Shown one piece after another: positions 7,061-14,545 of a stretch of DNA of 15,303 nucleotides. The notes below the pieces were generated by a model that had not been told where the DNA came from, made no database searches, and saw nothing but the letters and a program-made list of their open reading frames with translations. Made by a program: the position numbers and the translations under genes. How positions within the stretch are numbered: the first letter of the stretch is position 1; every line of letters starts with the position of its first letter. This stretch comes from SXOA01 sp964444865 (lineage in GTDB: Bacteria > Planctomycetota > Planctomycetia > Pirellulales > Pirellulaceae), in NCBI GenBank assembly GCA_964444865.1, contig CAYUJE010000156.1, positions 1 to 15,303 on the forward strand, read 5' to 3'.

Positions 7061-8218
7061 TCATTCGACGACGAACATGTCCCGGCTGTAGCGGGTGAGC
7101 AACTGAGCGCCCTTCTCGGTAACAAGCACATTGTCGATGATGCGAGCGCCTAGGTGCTCGTCGCCGAGGAACACGGGGGGCTCGACCGTCAGTACCATGC
7201 CGGTCCGCAGTATGTAATTGCTGTCGCCAAACATGTGGATTGGTTCGGCCCAGGTCGGTGGGGAACCAGGAGCGAGGCCGTAGCCGGACAAATGGACTCT
7301 CCCGTGATCGAGGCCGGCCTCGGCAATCACCCGTTTTGCCGCCAGATGGGGAACGATCGCGGGGACGCCGTCGCGGATTTCGGCAATGCAGGCATCGGAA
7401 GCACGGAGGACCAGGTCGTAGAGTTCTCGCATGCGCGGCGTCGGCTCACCAAGGCAAAACTGCCGGCCGATGGTGGAGGTATATCGCTTGTAGGTCGCGC
7501 CATATTCCACATTCCCAAAATCGCCGCGTCTCAGACGGCGGTCCGTTGGGGCACCGTGGCTGAAGCAGGAACGCTCGCCGGAGACCAGGTTGATCGGACT
7601 GGCGGCCATTCCGCTGCCAGTGGTTAGCAGAGAATGATAAACCTCGCCCGCAATTTCAAGTTCGCTCCGTCCTTCCGCTAGTGACGCTTCAAACCGAGCC
7701 ATCGCAACGTCGGCAATGCGGGCAGCTTCGCGGATATAGGTCAATTCACAGTCTGATTTGATGAGCGTGAGGTCATGAATCAGGTTCGTGGCTTCGACGA
7801 CGCGACTTTCGCCAAAAAGATGTTTGACTCGCACATAATGGTGTGGGTGGAGATAGTAGCCCGGCACTTCCATTCCGACCCGTTGCCCCTTGATAGCCAG
7901 CGATTCCGCAAGCCGCTCCAAAGCAGCTATCGGGTCCTCCGGTTCGCCCCCTCCCCAGGTCCGCAGTTCATCCACAAGCGCGTCGTCCAGAAACTCCTGC
8001 CGCTCGCCGTTGCGTGTCAGCACGCAAATCGGCCCTGGCTTCGCCGAAATGAGCAAACACTGAAATTCTTGATAACTCTTGGCATCGGACCCCGTCAGCC
8101 AGCGAATGGAGACCGGATGGAAGACGAGGAACCAGTCCAGTCCAGCAGTTCCAATCGCTTCGCGCGCATGGGCTCGGCGGGCAGCAAATTCCACAGCAGA
8201 AAAATCGTGTTTGGACAT
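7061..8218 (-). CDS. M24-family (creatinase / Xaa-Pro peptidase fold) protein, non-canonical metal site
   Basis: A 385-residue two-domain pita-bread protein: a creatinase-like N-terminal domain (about 10-150) and an M24 domain (about 155-385). At the five positions that normally bind two metals, the sequence shows E238 for the first Asp (NVEYGA), T249 for the second Asp (YTSTIGRQF), Y313 for the His (SGYGLAPG), a kept E346 (LTVEPP), and Ile/Asp at 361-362 for the last Glu. This resembles metal-free relatives such as creatinase and the ectoine hydrolase DoeA; H221 (SHGAPTDR) aligns with the catalytic His of creatinase. So it probably hydrolyses a C-N bond in a small amide or guanidine-like compound, not a peptide; the substrate is unknown. 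The start at 8218 is chosen because the 81 codons upstream run through the transporter gene and look like noise. It is the last gene of the operon, 14 bp after the transporter. No clear SD, so coupling is likely. Confidence 0.85.
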   Translation of the reverse strand: MSKHDFSAVEFAARRAHAREAIGTAGLDWFLVFHPVSIRWLTGSDAKSYQEFQCLLISAKPGPICVLTRNGERQEFLDDALVDELRTWGGGEPEDPIAALERLAESLAIKGQRVGMEVPGYYLHPHHYVRVKHLFGESRVVEATNLIHDLTLIKSDCELTYIREAARIADVAMARFEASLAEGRSELEIAGEVYHSLLTTGSGMAASPINLVSGERSCFSHGAPTDRRLRRGDFGNVEYGATYKRYTSTIGRQFCLGEPTPRMRELYDLVLRASDACIAEIRDGVPAIVPHLAAKRVIAEAGLDHGRVHLSGYGLAPGSPPTWAEPIHMFGDSNYILRTGMVLTVEPPVFLGDEHLGARIIDNVLVTEKGAQLLTRYSRDMFVVE

Positions 8219-8232
8219 GATCGCCGTGAAAG

Positions 8233-9504
8233 TCAAGCTGACTTCTCCGACTTTGACTGTGGCAATTTGATCCCGAACCAAACCAGTCCGCCAACGGCGC
8301 TCACGGCGCAGGCTACTCCGATGGCTCCGCGCCAGCCCATCCCCTCGGCTAAATAGGGAGAAAGCACTGGAGAGATCAAACCGCCAATGTTGCCCAGGGT
8401 GTTCATGAAAGCTCCCGAGAAACCGCGCGACTTTCCGCCCAGATCGGTCGCGGTGGTCCAAAAGACACCCTCACAGACCCCCAGAGAGGCCATTGAAAGT
8501 GCCAGGTAAATTGTGATGCTCCCTTGGTCAGTGACGCTGACCCCCTTCAGTCCAAATGCGGCAGCCAGGCACATTCCGCACAGGACAATGCTCCGGCGGC
8601 CCCATGTCGCGCCGAGCAGCTTGCAAATCCCGTCAGTGCTAAAGCCGCCGATGGCCATACCGGCTCCTTGGGCGAGCATGATGCAGAAGGACGCCTGCCT
8701 CGCCTCAATGTTCGGCACATGCAACACGTCCTTAAAGTAGTGTCCCATCCAGTAGAAAAACAAGTATTGAAAATAGCCGAAGGCCGCGTAGCTGAGTCCC
8801 AGCAACCAGAGATTTCTTTGGCGCAATAGCAACCAGCCCTCATTCGCGTCTACGGACGACCTCTGGTCCGCTGGAATTGGCTCCGGACCTGGCAGGGAAG
8901 GCTGCGCGAACATCCGCCACACCAGGCCGTAAGCAACCAGGATTCCGCCGCAATGCACAAATGCCCAAGGCCAGGTTACCTTGTCCATCAGCCAGCCAAA
9001 AACCGGATAGCAGAATGCAATTCCAATCAGTGCGCCGGCGGTCACCATGCCGTTGGCGGTCGCTCGCCAGCGCGGAGGGATCAGATCGGAAACGACATGG
9101 GCCGCGCCTGGATGCAAGGGGGAATTGCAGAGCCCGGCGATCCCACGAATCACGAGTAAGCCGAGCCACAGGCTCGTGGGCGTGTTCGTGATCCAGCCGA
9201 GTGCGCCAGCCAGGGCTACAAACGTCCCCATCGACAGACCGAGCAGTGTCAGCGATTTGGCCGCCCCCATCCGGTCGATCAGCCAACCGCCCGGCAACAT
9301 CCCGATAGTGTAAACGATCAAAAAAGTCACATAGACCCATCCCATCCGCTTCTCGGAAATTCCTACTTCCGGAATGAACACCTCGTCCCCCGCGACGGAA
9401 ATTCCGACGCGATTGAAGTGAGCCAGCCCTGCAAACACCATGAGCATGATCACGATTCGCCACCGAGTAAACGCCGGCAGTGAGGTGAAGGAGGAGACGT
9501 GCAT
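8233..9504 (-). CDS. MFS transporter, anion:cation symporter (hexuronate/galactarate-like) type
   Basis: Inner-membrane secondary transporter of 423 residues with twelve predicted helices in two halves, joined by a hydrophilic loop at about 201-225. The MFS signature GGWLIDRMGAAKS (72-84) follows TM2. The segment from 30 to 80 (NRVGISVAGDE, MGWVYVTF, GMLPGGWLIDR) resembles the ACS family that imports organic anions such as hexuronates, glucarate and galactonate. It is flanked by two putative catabolic enzymes, 27 bp after the enolase-superfamily gene and 14 bp before the M24-like gene, which suggests it imports their substrate. The SD is poor: GAGGA lies about 13 bases before the ATG at 9504. 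The family call is firm, the substrate is unknown. Confidence 0.92.
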   Translation of the reverse strand: MHVSSFTSLPAFTRWRIVIMLMVFAGLAHFNRVGISVAGDEVFIPEVGISEKRMGWVYVTFLIVYTIGMLPGGWLIDRMGAAKSLTLLGLSMGTFVALAGALGWITNTPTSLWLGLLVIRGIAGLCNSPLHPGAAHVVSDLIPPRWRATANGMVTAGALIGIAFCYPVFGWLMDKVTWPWAFVHCGGILVAYGLVWRMFAQPSLPGPEPIPADQRSSVDANEGWLLLRQRNLWLLGLSYAAFGYFQYLFFYWMGHYFKDVLHVPNIEARQASFCIMLAQGAGMAIGGFSTDGICKLLGATWGRRSIVLCGMCLAAAFGLKGVSVTDQGSITIYLALSMASLGVCEGVFWTTATDLGGKSRGFSGAFMNTLGNIGGLISPVLSPYLAEGMGWRGAIGVACAVSAVGGLVWFGIKLPQSKSEKSA

Positions 9505-9531
9505 CGTGGTGAACAGTCCTCAGTGATTAGG

Positions 9532-10695
9532 TCAAGCAACCCGGTACTTTGATATTACGTGCTCTGGGAATTGATAGCCAATTCCCGGCCTGCTGGGAAA
9601 TTCGATCTCGCCATTCTTCACAGGAAATCCGGCCGCTTGCAATTCTCTTCGCAGCGGCGAGTCGAAGACTTCGGCGGGGGCGAATTCGATGAACGGAGTG
9701 ATGGGGGAGTAGGCGGCAAGGTGGACGGATGCCGCACCCAGGATTTGCGTGGACCAGTTGCCAGGACAGACGAGTGCTCCTCGCGGCAGAGCCAAGTCGA
9801 CGATTCGTTTTGCCTCGGTGAGGCCACCGCACGTGGTCATGTAGGGCTGCACGACCGAGACCTTGCCGCGGTCCATCATATCCAGAAATTCCCAGCGAGT
9901 GACGCCGTGCTCACCCATGGCGAGCGGAATGGAAGTCAATTCGATCAGCCTCGCGTACGGTTCCGGCGAGTCGACGGGAAAGGGGGTCTCCAAAAAGAAA
10001 ATGTCGAGTTCCTCGAGTTCACGGCAGATTCGGGCGACGGTCAGCACGTCATTGAACAGATAGCCGACATCAACCATAAGCGTGGGGTCGGGACCGAGAA
10101 CTTGCCTGGCTCGGCGAGCCATCTCCACGACGTCCGTGGGTGACGACATCATCGGTTCGACTTTGAAGGCTTGGTAGCCCATTTCCAGCAACTTTGCCGC
10201 ACGGTCGGCCTGCTGGGCAATCATGGCTTCGCCACCCCAAGTATCGGAGACCAACGTGCAGTACGGAACAACGCTGGATTTGCACGTTTCTGAGTGGGTT
10301 TGAAACGGCCCTCGCTGCCCACCGCCGAGCAACTGCCACACCGGCTGACCGAGTGCTTGCCCGTAAATGTCCCAGATGGCCACGTCGAGCGCCCCGAGAA
10401 TGATAATCTCCCAGCCGCGACGATTGGTGTGAATGAGCGAGTCCCAGACGTGCTGCCAGACTCTCTCCGGGTGCGTGATTTCCTGCCCGATGAGCAGCCT
10501 GCCGAAATGGGTATCGGGGCCGCCGACGGTTGCCTGCACAACACCCGGAGGAACACGAAAGACTTCGGAAAACCCGATCAGCCCCTCATCGGTATGTATC
10601 CGCAAGCAGGCGAGCGGTTCGATCCCCCCCTTATCCGGATCGATTTCCGGACCATCACCGATGACAAAGGTTTCCAGCCGCGTGATTTGAGGCAT
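9532..10695 (-). CDS. Enolase-superfamily protein (mandelate racemase/muconate lactonizing type), atypical active site
   Basis: A 387-residue protein with the capping domain (about 1-130) and the modified TIM barrel (about 140-350). The three Mg ligands are present: D209 (LMVDVGY), E236 (FFLETPFP) and E262 (AMGEHG). The barrel-strand-2 base motif is K178-V-E180, a KxE instead of KxK. The general base dyad is not seen: the usual Asp after QP is Tyr (VVQPYMTTCGG, 283-291), and the usual His near 312 is replaced (CPGNWSTQ, 310-317). It could therefore be a dehydratase or epimerase of a divergent subgroup using Lys178 alone, or non-catalytic. It is the first gene of a minus-strand operon with an MFS transporter and an M24-like enzyme. 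It is divergent from the DUF1501 gene, with 58 bp between starts. No SD is visible before the ATG. Confidence 0.92.
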   Translation of the reverse strand: MPQITRLETFVIGDGPEIDPDKGGIEPLACLRIHTDEGLIGFSEVFRVPPGVVQATVGGPDTHFGRLLIGQEITHPERVWQHVWDSLIHTNRRGWEIIILGALDVAIWDIYGQALGQPVWQLLGGGQRGPFQTHSETCKSSVVPYCTLVSDTWGGEAMIAQQADRAAKLLEMGYQAFKVEPMMSSPTDVVEMARRARQVLGPDPTLMVDVGYLFNDVLTVARICRELEELDIFFLETPFPVDSPEPYARLIELTSIPLAMGEHGVTRWEFLDMMDRGKVSVVQPYMTTCGGLTEAKRIVDLALPRGALVCPGNWSTQILGAASVHLAAYSPITPFIEFAPAEVFDSPLRRELQAAGFPVKNGEIEFPSRPGIGYQFPEHVISKYRVA

Positions 10696-10742
10696 AATGG
10701 AAAGGTGCGGCTGGGAAGGGAAGGCCCGTCAGAAAGGTTCAT

Positions 10743-10746
10743 GGAG
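10743..10746 (+). promoter_or_regulatory. SD deciding the DUF1501 start
   Basis: GGAG lies seven bases before the ATG at 10754. The earlier in-frame ATG (10697) would begin one base from the divergent gene's start and has no SD. The later ATG (10787) has none either but would still keep the Tat signal. Confidence 0.55.
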
Positions 10747-10753
10747 TAAACTA

Positions 10754-12217
10754 ATGGATTCCGGTTCCGCTCGAAATCCCCTATCAATGAAGCAAGTAAC
10801 CAATTCAACGCCGATAATCACCCGCCGAGCGCTGCTGCGGCGTTCGGCTGTGGGGTTTGGTTCGCTGGCGCTGGCGTCGCTTTTGGCGGACGAGTCCCCC
10901 GTTCTCGCGGCTGGCGACAATCCCTTAGCCCCAAAGGCACCGCATTTTCCCGCCCGTGCTAAGCGGATCATTTTTCTGCTCATGTCGGGAGGACCGTCGC
11001 AGGTAGACACGTTCGACCCCAAGCCGCTGTTGACTCGCGACGACGGCAAGCCGTTGCCGTTTGCCAAGCCCCGCGTGCAGTTTAATTCGACCAGCAACTT
11101 GCTCAAGTCGCCGTGGAAGTTCCAGCAATACGGCCAGAGCGGCCTGTGGGTCAGCGAGCTCTTTCCCCATCTGGCCCAGCGAGCCGATGACCTCTGCATG
11201 GTGCATTCGGTCTATGGAACGAATCCGGCTCACGGCGGAGCGATGATGAAGCTGCACACCGGCAGTGACAACTTCATTCGGCCCAGCATGGGCTCGTGGG
11301 TGAGTTACGGACTGGGAACCGACAACGCCAACCTGCCGGCATTCGTCACGATTTGCCCTTCACTGGCATTCGGCGGCATCAACAATTGGAGCTCGTCGTT
11401 CCTGCCCGCCGTGTACCAAGGGACGCCCCTGGGAGACGCCAGCGTGCCGGCGGATAAGGCTCATGTAAAGTACATCAGCAACTCGCAGTTGCCTCGCGAA
11501 ATCCAGCAGTTGCAACTCGCCCGCCTCCATGCGATAAACCGCGAGCATCAAGCCCAGGCCGGACCCGAGGCTTCGCTCGAAGCCAGGATCAATTCCTTTG
11601 AACTCGCCTTTCGCATGCAGTCGGAAATCCCCAAGGTCGAAGACTTGTCTGGCGAGTCGGCGGCGACGCTGAGGCTTTATGGCATGGACGACCCCGTGAC
11701 TTCAAACTTTGGCCGCATGTGCCTGATGGCTCGCCGCTTTGCCGAGGCGGGAGTCCGATTTATTCAGGTGACGCACAGCGACAGCAAAGTGCAATGGGAT
11801 CAGCATGCAGACCTGAAGGAAGGGCACGAGAAGAACGCCCGCGAAGTGGATCTGCCGATCGCCGGCCTGCTGACCGACCTCAAGAGCCGCGGCTTGCTGG
11901 AGGATACTTTGATCTGGTGGGGGAGCGAATTCGGCCGCACACCGACAGCCGAGGGAACCAAAAACGGTCGCGACCACAATCCCGAAGGGTTCACGATGTG
12001 GCTGGCGGGGGGCGGAGTGAAAGCCGGCTTTCGTTACGGCTCCACGGACGACTACGGCTACTATGCGGCCGAAAACAAAGTCCACATTCACGACATGCAT
12101 GCCACGCTGCTACATGCCCTTGGCCTGGATCACGAACGGCTGACCTATCGCCACGCCGGCCGGGACTTTCGGCTCACGGATGTGGAAGGGAATGTGGTTC
12201 ACGAGCTGTTTGCCTAA
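10754..12217 (+). CDS. DUF1501 family protein with Tat signal (sulfatase/phosphatase-like fold)
   Basis: A 487-residue exported protein of the DUF1501 family, which is greatly expanded in planctomycetes and distantly related to the alkaline phosphatase/sulfatase clan; its function is not established. The N-terminus has a twin-arginine motif TRRALLRRS (23-31) followed by a hydrophobic stretch (32-45), so export would be by Tat. Family landmarks follow: FLLMSGGPSQVDTFDPKP (74-91), SEFGRTP, GRDHNPEGFTMWLAGGG, and the C-terminal HDMHATLLHALGLDHERLTY. DUF1501 genes usually follow a cytochrome-like DUF1549/DUF1553 gene; here none is adjacent. The gene stands alone, divergent from the catabolic operon, and its stop overlaps that of the rhomboid gene by four bases. 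Confidence 0.93.
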   Translation: MDSGSARNPLSMKQVTNSTPIITRRALLRRSAVGFGSLALASLLADESPVLAAGDNPLAPKAPHFPARAKRIIFLLMSGGPSQVDTFDPKPLLTRDDGKPLPFAKPRVQFNSTSNLLKSPWKFQQYGQSGLWVSELFPHLAQRADDLCMVHSVYGTNPAHGGAMMKLHTGSDNFIRPSMGSWVSYGLGTDNANLPAFVTICPSLAFGGINNWSSSFLPAVYQGTPLGDASVPADKAHVKYISNSQLPREIQQLQLARLHAINREHQAQAGPEASLEARINSFELAFRMQSEIPKVEDLSGESAATLRLYGMDDPVTSNFGRMCLMARRFAEAGVRFIQVTHSDSKVQWDQHADLKEGHEKNAREVDLPIAGLLTDLKSRGLLEDTLIWWGSEFGRTPTAEGTKNGRDHNPEGFTMWLAGGGVKAGFRYGSTDDYGYYAAENKVHIHDMHATLLHALGLDHERLTYRHAGRDFRLTDVEGNVVHELFA

Positions 12218-13011
12218 CGCTCCTCTCTCTCCGGCCGGTTTCGCGGCCAGCGAACATTTCCATAGCTGGCAAGGCTGCTCGTTCTGCCGATCATGAAGGG
12301 TTTGGCGAGTGCCACGCCCGCGATGAACCCACCGATGTGCGCCGCGTAGGCAACGCCAGTATCCATCCCGCCCAGCATTCCCAGGCCGCTGATGAGTTGA
12401 AAAAGGAACCAGAGCCCCACCGCAACATAGCCCGGAACCTGCATCACGATGCGCACCATCAGCACCGTCACGCGGCGATTGGTGTGTAGCAGCAAATAGG
12501 CTCCCATGACACCGGAAATAGCACCGGAAGCACCCAGGCTGGGAATCTGGGCCGATGGTCCCCATGCGCTCACGAAAACATGAGCGAGCGAAGCCAGAAT
12601 TCCGCAAAGAAGATAAAAGATCAAATAGCGAGCCCGCCCCATGTCCTGTTCGATGTTGTCTCCGAAAATCCACAGGAACCACATGTTCCCCGCAATGTGG
12701 GCCAGGCCGCCGTGCATGAAGATGGAGGTGAGCAGCGTCAGGTAGACGGAAACGGGGGTCGGCTTGAGCCCCGGGACCGTCACAACCTCGGGACCATTGA
12801 CCGACTGCACTTGAATCTGCCGGTCCTCGGTCACAATATCTTTGCCCGTCACAATTTCCTTGGGAACGGCGGAGAACGCCATCGTAAAGGATTCGTTGGT
12901 GCCAAACCCCTGCAAGAGCACAAAGACCGCCACGTTCGCGACGATCAAGCAAACGTTGACGACCGGAAACGACGTTCGGTCGCTGTTGTCATCTCCCAGT
13001 GGAAAAACCAT
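12214..13011 (-). CDS. Rhomboid-family intramembrane serine protease
   Basis: A polytopic inner-membrane protease of 265 residues that cleaves transmembrane segments. The Ser-His dyad is present: S162 in GASGAISG (160-167) and H225 in AAHIGGF (223-229). The oxyanion and structural motif HGGLAHIAGNMWFL (100-113) is intact with N109. After TM1 (about 17-34), a soluble segment (35-88) of charged residues precedes the core, longer than in GlpG. The C-terminus is basic (WPRNRPEREER). On the mRNA the SD AGAGG precedes the ATG at 13011 and partly lies in a possible hairpin stem. It follows the ceramidase-like gene by 44 bp in the same direction, so it is probably co-transcribed; its 3' end overlaps the convergent DUF1501 gene. 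Substrates are unknown. Confidence 0.95.
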   Translation of the reverse strand: MVFPLGDDNSDRTSFPVVNVCLIVANVAVFVLLQGFGTNESFTMAFSAVPKEIVTGKDIVTEDRQIQVQSVNGPEVVTVPGLKPTPVSVYLTLLTSIFMHGGLAHIAGNMWFLWIFGDNIEQDMGRARYLIFYLLCGILASLAHVFVSAWGPSAQIPSLGASGAISGVMGAYLLLHTNRRVTVLMVRIVMQVPGYVAVGLWFLFQLISGLGMLGGMDTGVAYAAHIGGFIAGVALAKPFMIGRTSSLASYGNVRWPRNRPEREER

Positions 13012-13015
13012 TGTC

Positions 13016-13050
13016 GACTGCCTCTTAGGTCAAAGTGATTCTCGGCAGTC
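13016..13050 (-). promoter_or_regulatory. Possible RNA hairpin masking the rhomboid ribosome-binding site
   Basis: On the minus-strand transcript GACTGCC (13050-13044) can pair with GGCAGTC (13022-13016): a perfect 7-bp stem with a 21-base loop. The 3' arm contains the last Gs of the SD (AAGAGG) and ends four bases before the ATG at 13011. Folding would reduce access to the SD. The inverted repeat is seen; the regulatory role is inference. Confidence 0.35.
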
Positions 13051-13055
13051 CCATT

Positions 13056-14507
13056 CTACGGCTGCTTTTGCGAATTCTTCATCTCACTCGCCATTTCCAG
13101 CAGAGAATCCAGCATTTTCTCGGAGGCTTGCGGCTCCAGACGGTTGGTTCCCAGCCAGGTTTCGTAGCCTCCCAGCCGGTGTTGACGCGGCGTGGGAAGA
13201 TAGCCGAGATATCCGTGGCCCAGCGAAACCATGAATGACTTCGGCAGCGGGCTGCGGCTCTTGAAATCCAGGCCGATCTCGCAAAAAACTTCGCATGGCA
13301 TGGTCGCCAGGCAGACGTCGCCGATGCGGAGCACTTGCAGCGGCACCTTGGCCGTTTCCGGATACTCAGCCAACCGCTGCGTCCGCTCCGCATAAATGAC
13401 CGAAAGGTCTGTTTTGCCATCGGCGGCGGGAGCTTTTTCGAGAGTGGCCTTGGCCCAGGCGGCTTGTTCGGGCGTGGGCTTCCGCCAATTCACGGGCAAT
13501 TCACGATAGCGTGCGTCGAGCGTGACCTTATTCTGATACTCCACTTTCCCCAGGGCCTCATGGACCTTGGTCGCCACATCTTCCGCCACGAATCGCATTT
13601 GCACGTAGGGATCCTGGCGGGGGCGCGGAGTGCGGAAGTTGATATTGTTGATATCCCCGCTGGTGCCGTTGGCCAGCAGGGCGACGAAGGGGCCGCTGGG
13701 ATGGTCCGCTTCCAGCAGGTGTGCGAGATGCTCGCAGAACATGCCGAAATAGTCGGCGGAAATATCCGCATCCGCCACCCCCCCCACATAATGGAGCGAG
13801 TAAGTGGCATACACAGAAATCGGCTTGCCATCCATGCCGCGGACGGACAGGAAGGAAATTGTGGGATCAGTCGGACCCGCCGGTTCCAGCAAGTTCGGGC
13901 TCCCTGCACCGGGATTCATTTTTACCTGGTCAAGTTCGCCGAATGGATTGAGCGGCATCGTCCCCGGCTTCAGATACCAGCGGCGATTGAAAACATGCTC
14001 CGGTGCCTGCGCGGTCCCAAAACCAATCTCCGCCGGCCGCAGTCGATTGACCGCACACTTCACCCCATCGGCAATCCGCCGGGCGACGAAGTGTTGATAT
14101 TCGTCCATTTCCTGATCGTGCTTAAAACGGTTCTGCCCCAAGGCGCTACTGGCGGAATGGGTGTGGGTGGCGGAGATCAGCACGTTTCCCAAAGGTATGC
14201 CGGAACCTTCTTGAATCAATTTGCGAGCCTCGTCGCTGACGTTGCGATGAATCCCTAGCAGATCGCAGACAACCAATGCGAGACGAGTCTTCCCGTCATC
14301 CAGGACCAGACAGCGGGCATGCAGCTCGTCATGAATGTGCTTGGACGGATACGGCTTGAATCCGCCTATCACATCTTTTCCCAGTGGCGGGGTGATATTG
14401 CTCGTCGCCGCTCCGGCTCGCAATTCCTGGCCAATTGCCGGCGAGAACGCCGTCAGCATCAAAGTTGTGGCGGCCAGCAAACTCAGGAGGAAACAAGTTT
14501 TGTTCAT
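13056..14507 (-). CDS. Secreted neutral/alkaline ceramidase-like hydrolase
   Basis: A 483-residue exported protein of the neutral (non-lysosomal) ceramidase N-terminal domain family, a zinc amidohydrolase fold; known members cleave the amide bond of ceramides. A Sec signal peptide with a long hydrophobic core spans 1-26 (cleavage probably near IGQ-ELRAG). Candidate zinc-site elements are visible: H115/H117 in SATHTHSAS (112-120), H239 in YSLHYVGG, Glu406 or Glu410 in MPCEVFCEIG, and Y448 in LGGYETW. NGTSGDINN (281-289) matches the family's substrate-site glycine/aspartate motif. It is shorter than typical ceramidases (about 650-700) because the C-terminal Ig-like domain is absent. The start at 14507 is chosen because it begins the signal peptide; upstream codons overlap the preceding gene. 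It is 38 bp after the VCBS gene. The substrate in a planctomycete is unproven. Confidence 0.87.
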   Translation of the reverse strand: MNKTCFLLSLLAATTLMLTAFSPAIGQELRAGAATSNITPPLGKDVIGGFKPYPSKHIHDELHARCLVLDDGKTRLALVVCDLLGIHRNVSDEARKLIQEGSGIPLGNVLISATHTHSASSALGQNRFKHDQEMDEYQHFVARRIADGVKCAVNRLRPAEIGFGTAQAPEHVFNRRWYLKPGTMPLNPFGELDQVKMNPGAGSPNLLEPAGPTDPTISFLSVRGMDGKPISVYATYSLHYVGGVADADISADYFGMFCEHLAHLLEADHPSGPFVALLANGTSGDINNINFRTPRPRQDPYVQMRFVAEDVATKVHEALGKVEYQNKVTLDARYRELPVNWRKPTPEQAAWAKATLEKAPAADGKTDLSVIYAERTQRLAEYPETAKVPLQVLRIGDVCLATMPCEVFCEIGLDFKSRSPLPKSFMVSLGHGYLGYLPTPRQHRLGGYETWLGTNRLEPQASEKMLDSLLEMASEMKNSQKQP

Positions 14508-14545
14508 GGGTAATACCAGGCTTAAAGAATCGTTAGTCACCAGCT

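Noticed and set aside
8219..8461. 81-codon N-terminal extension of the M24-like protein
   Set aside because: It runs through the transporter gene's C-terminal codons in another frame and is Arg/Ser-rich; homology begins right after Met at 8218.
11719..12489. 256-codon plus-strand frame within DUF1501 and beyond its end
   Set aside because: Alternate frame of the DUF1501 gene, rich in Arg and Ser, with no motifs.
12110..12952. 280-codon minus-strand frame overlapping the rhomboid gene in another frame
   Set aside because: The rhomboid frame has the catalytic dyad and membrane segments; this frame is Arg/Cys/His-rich noise.
13335..14258. 307-codon plus-strand open frame opposite the ceramidase-like gene
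   Set aside because: Antisense shadow of a gene with signal peptide and family motifs; its own translation shows no domain.
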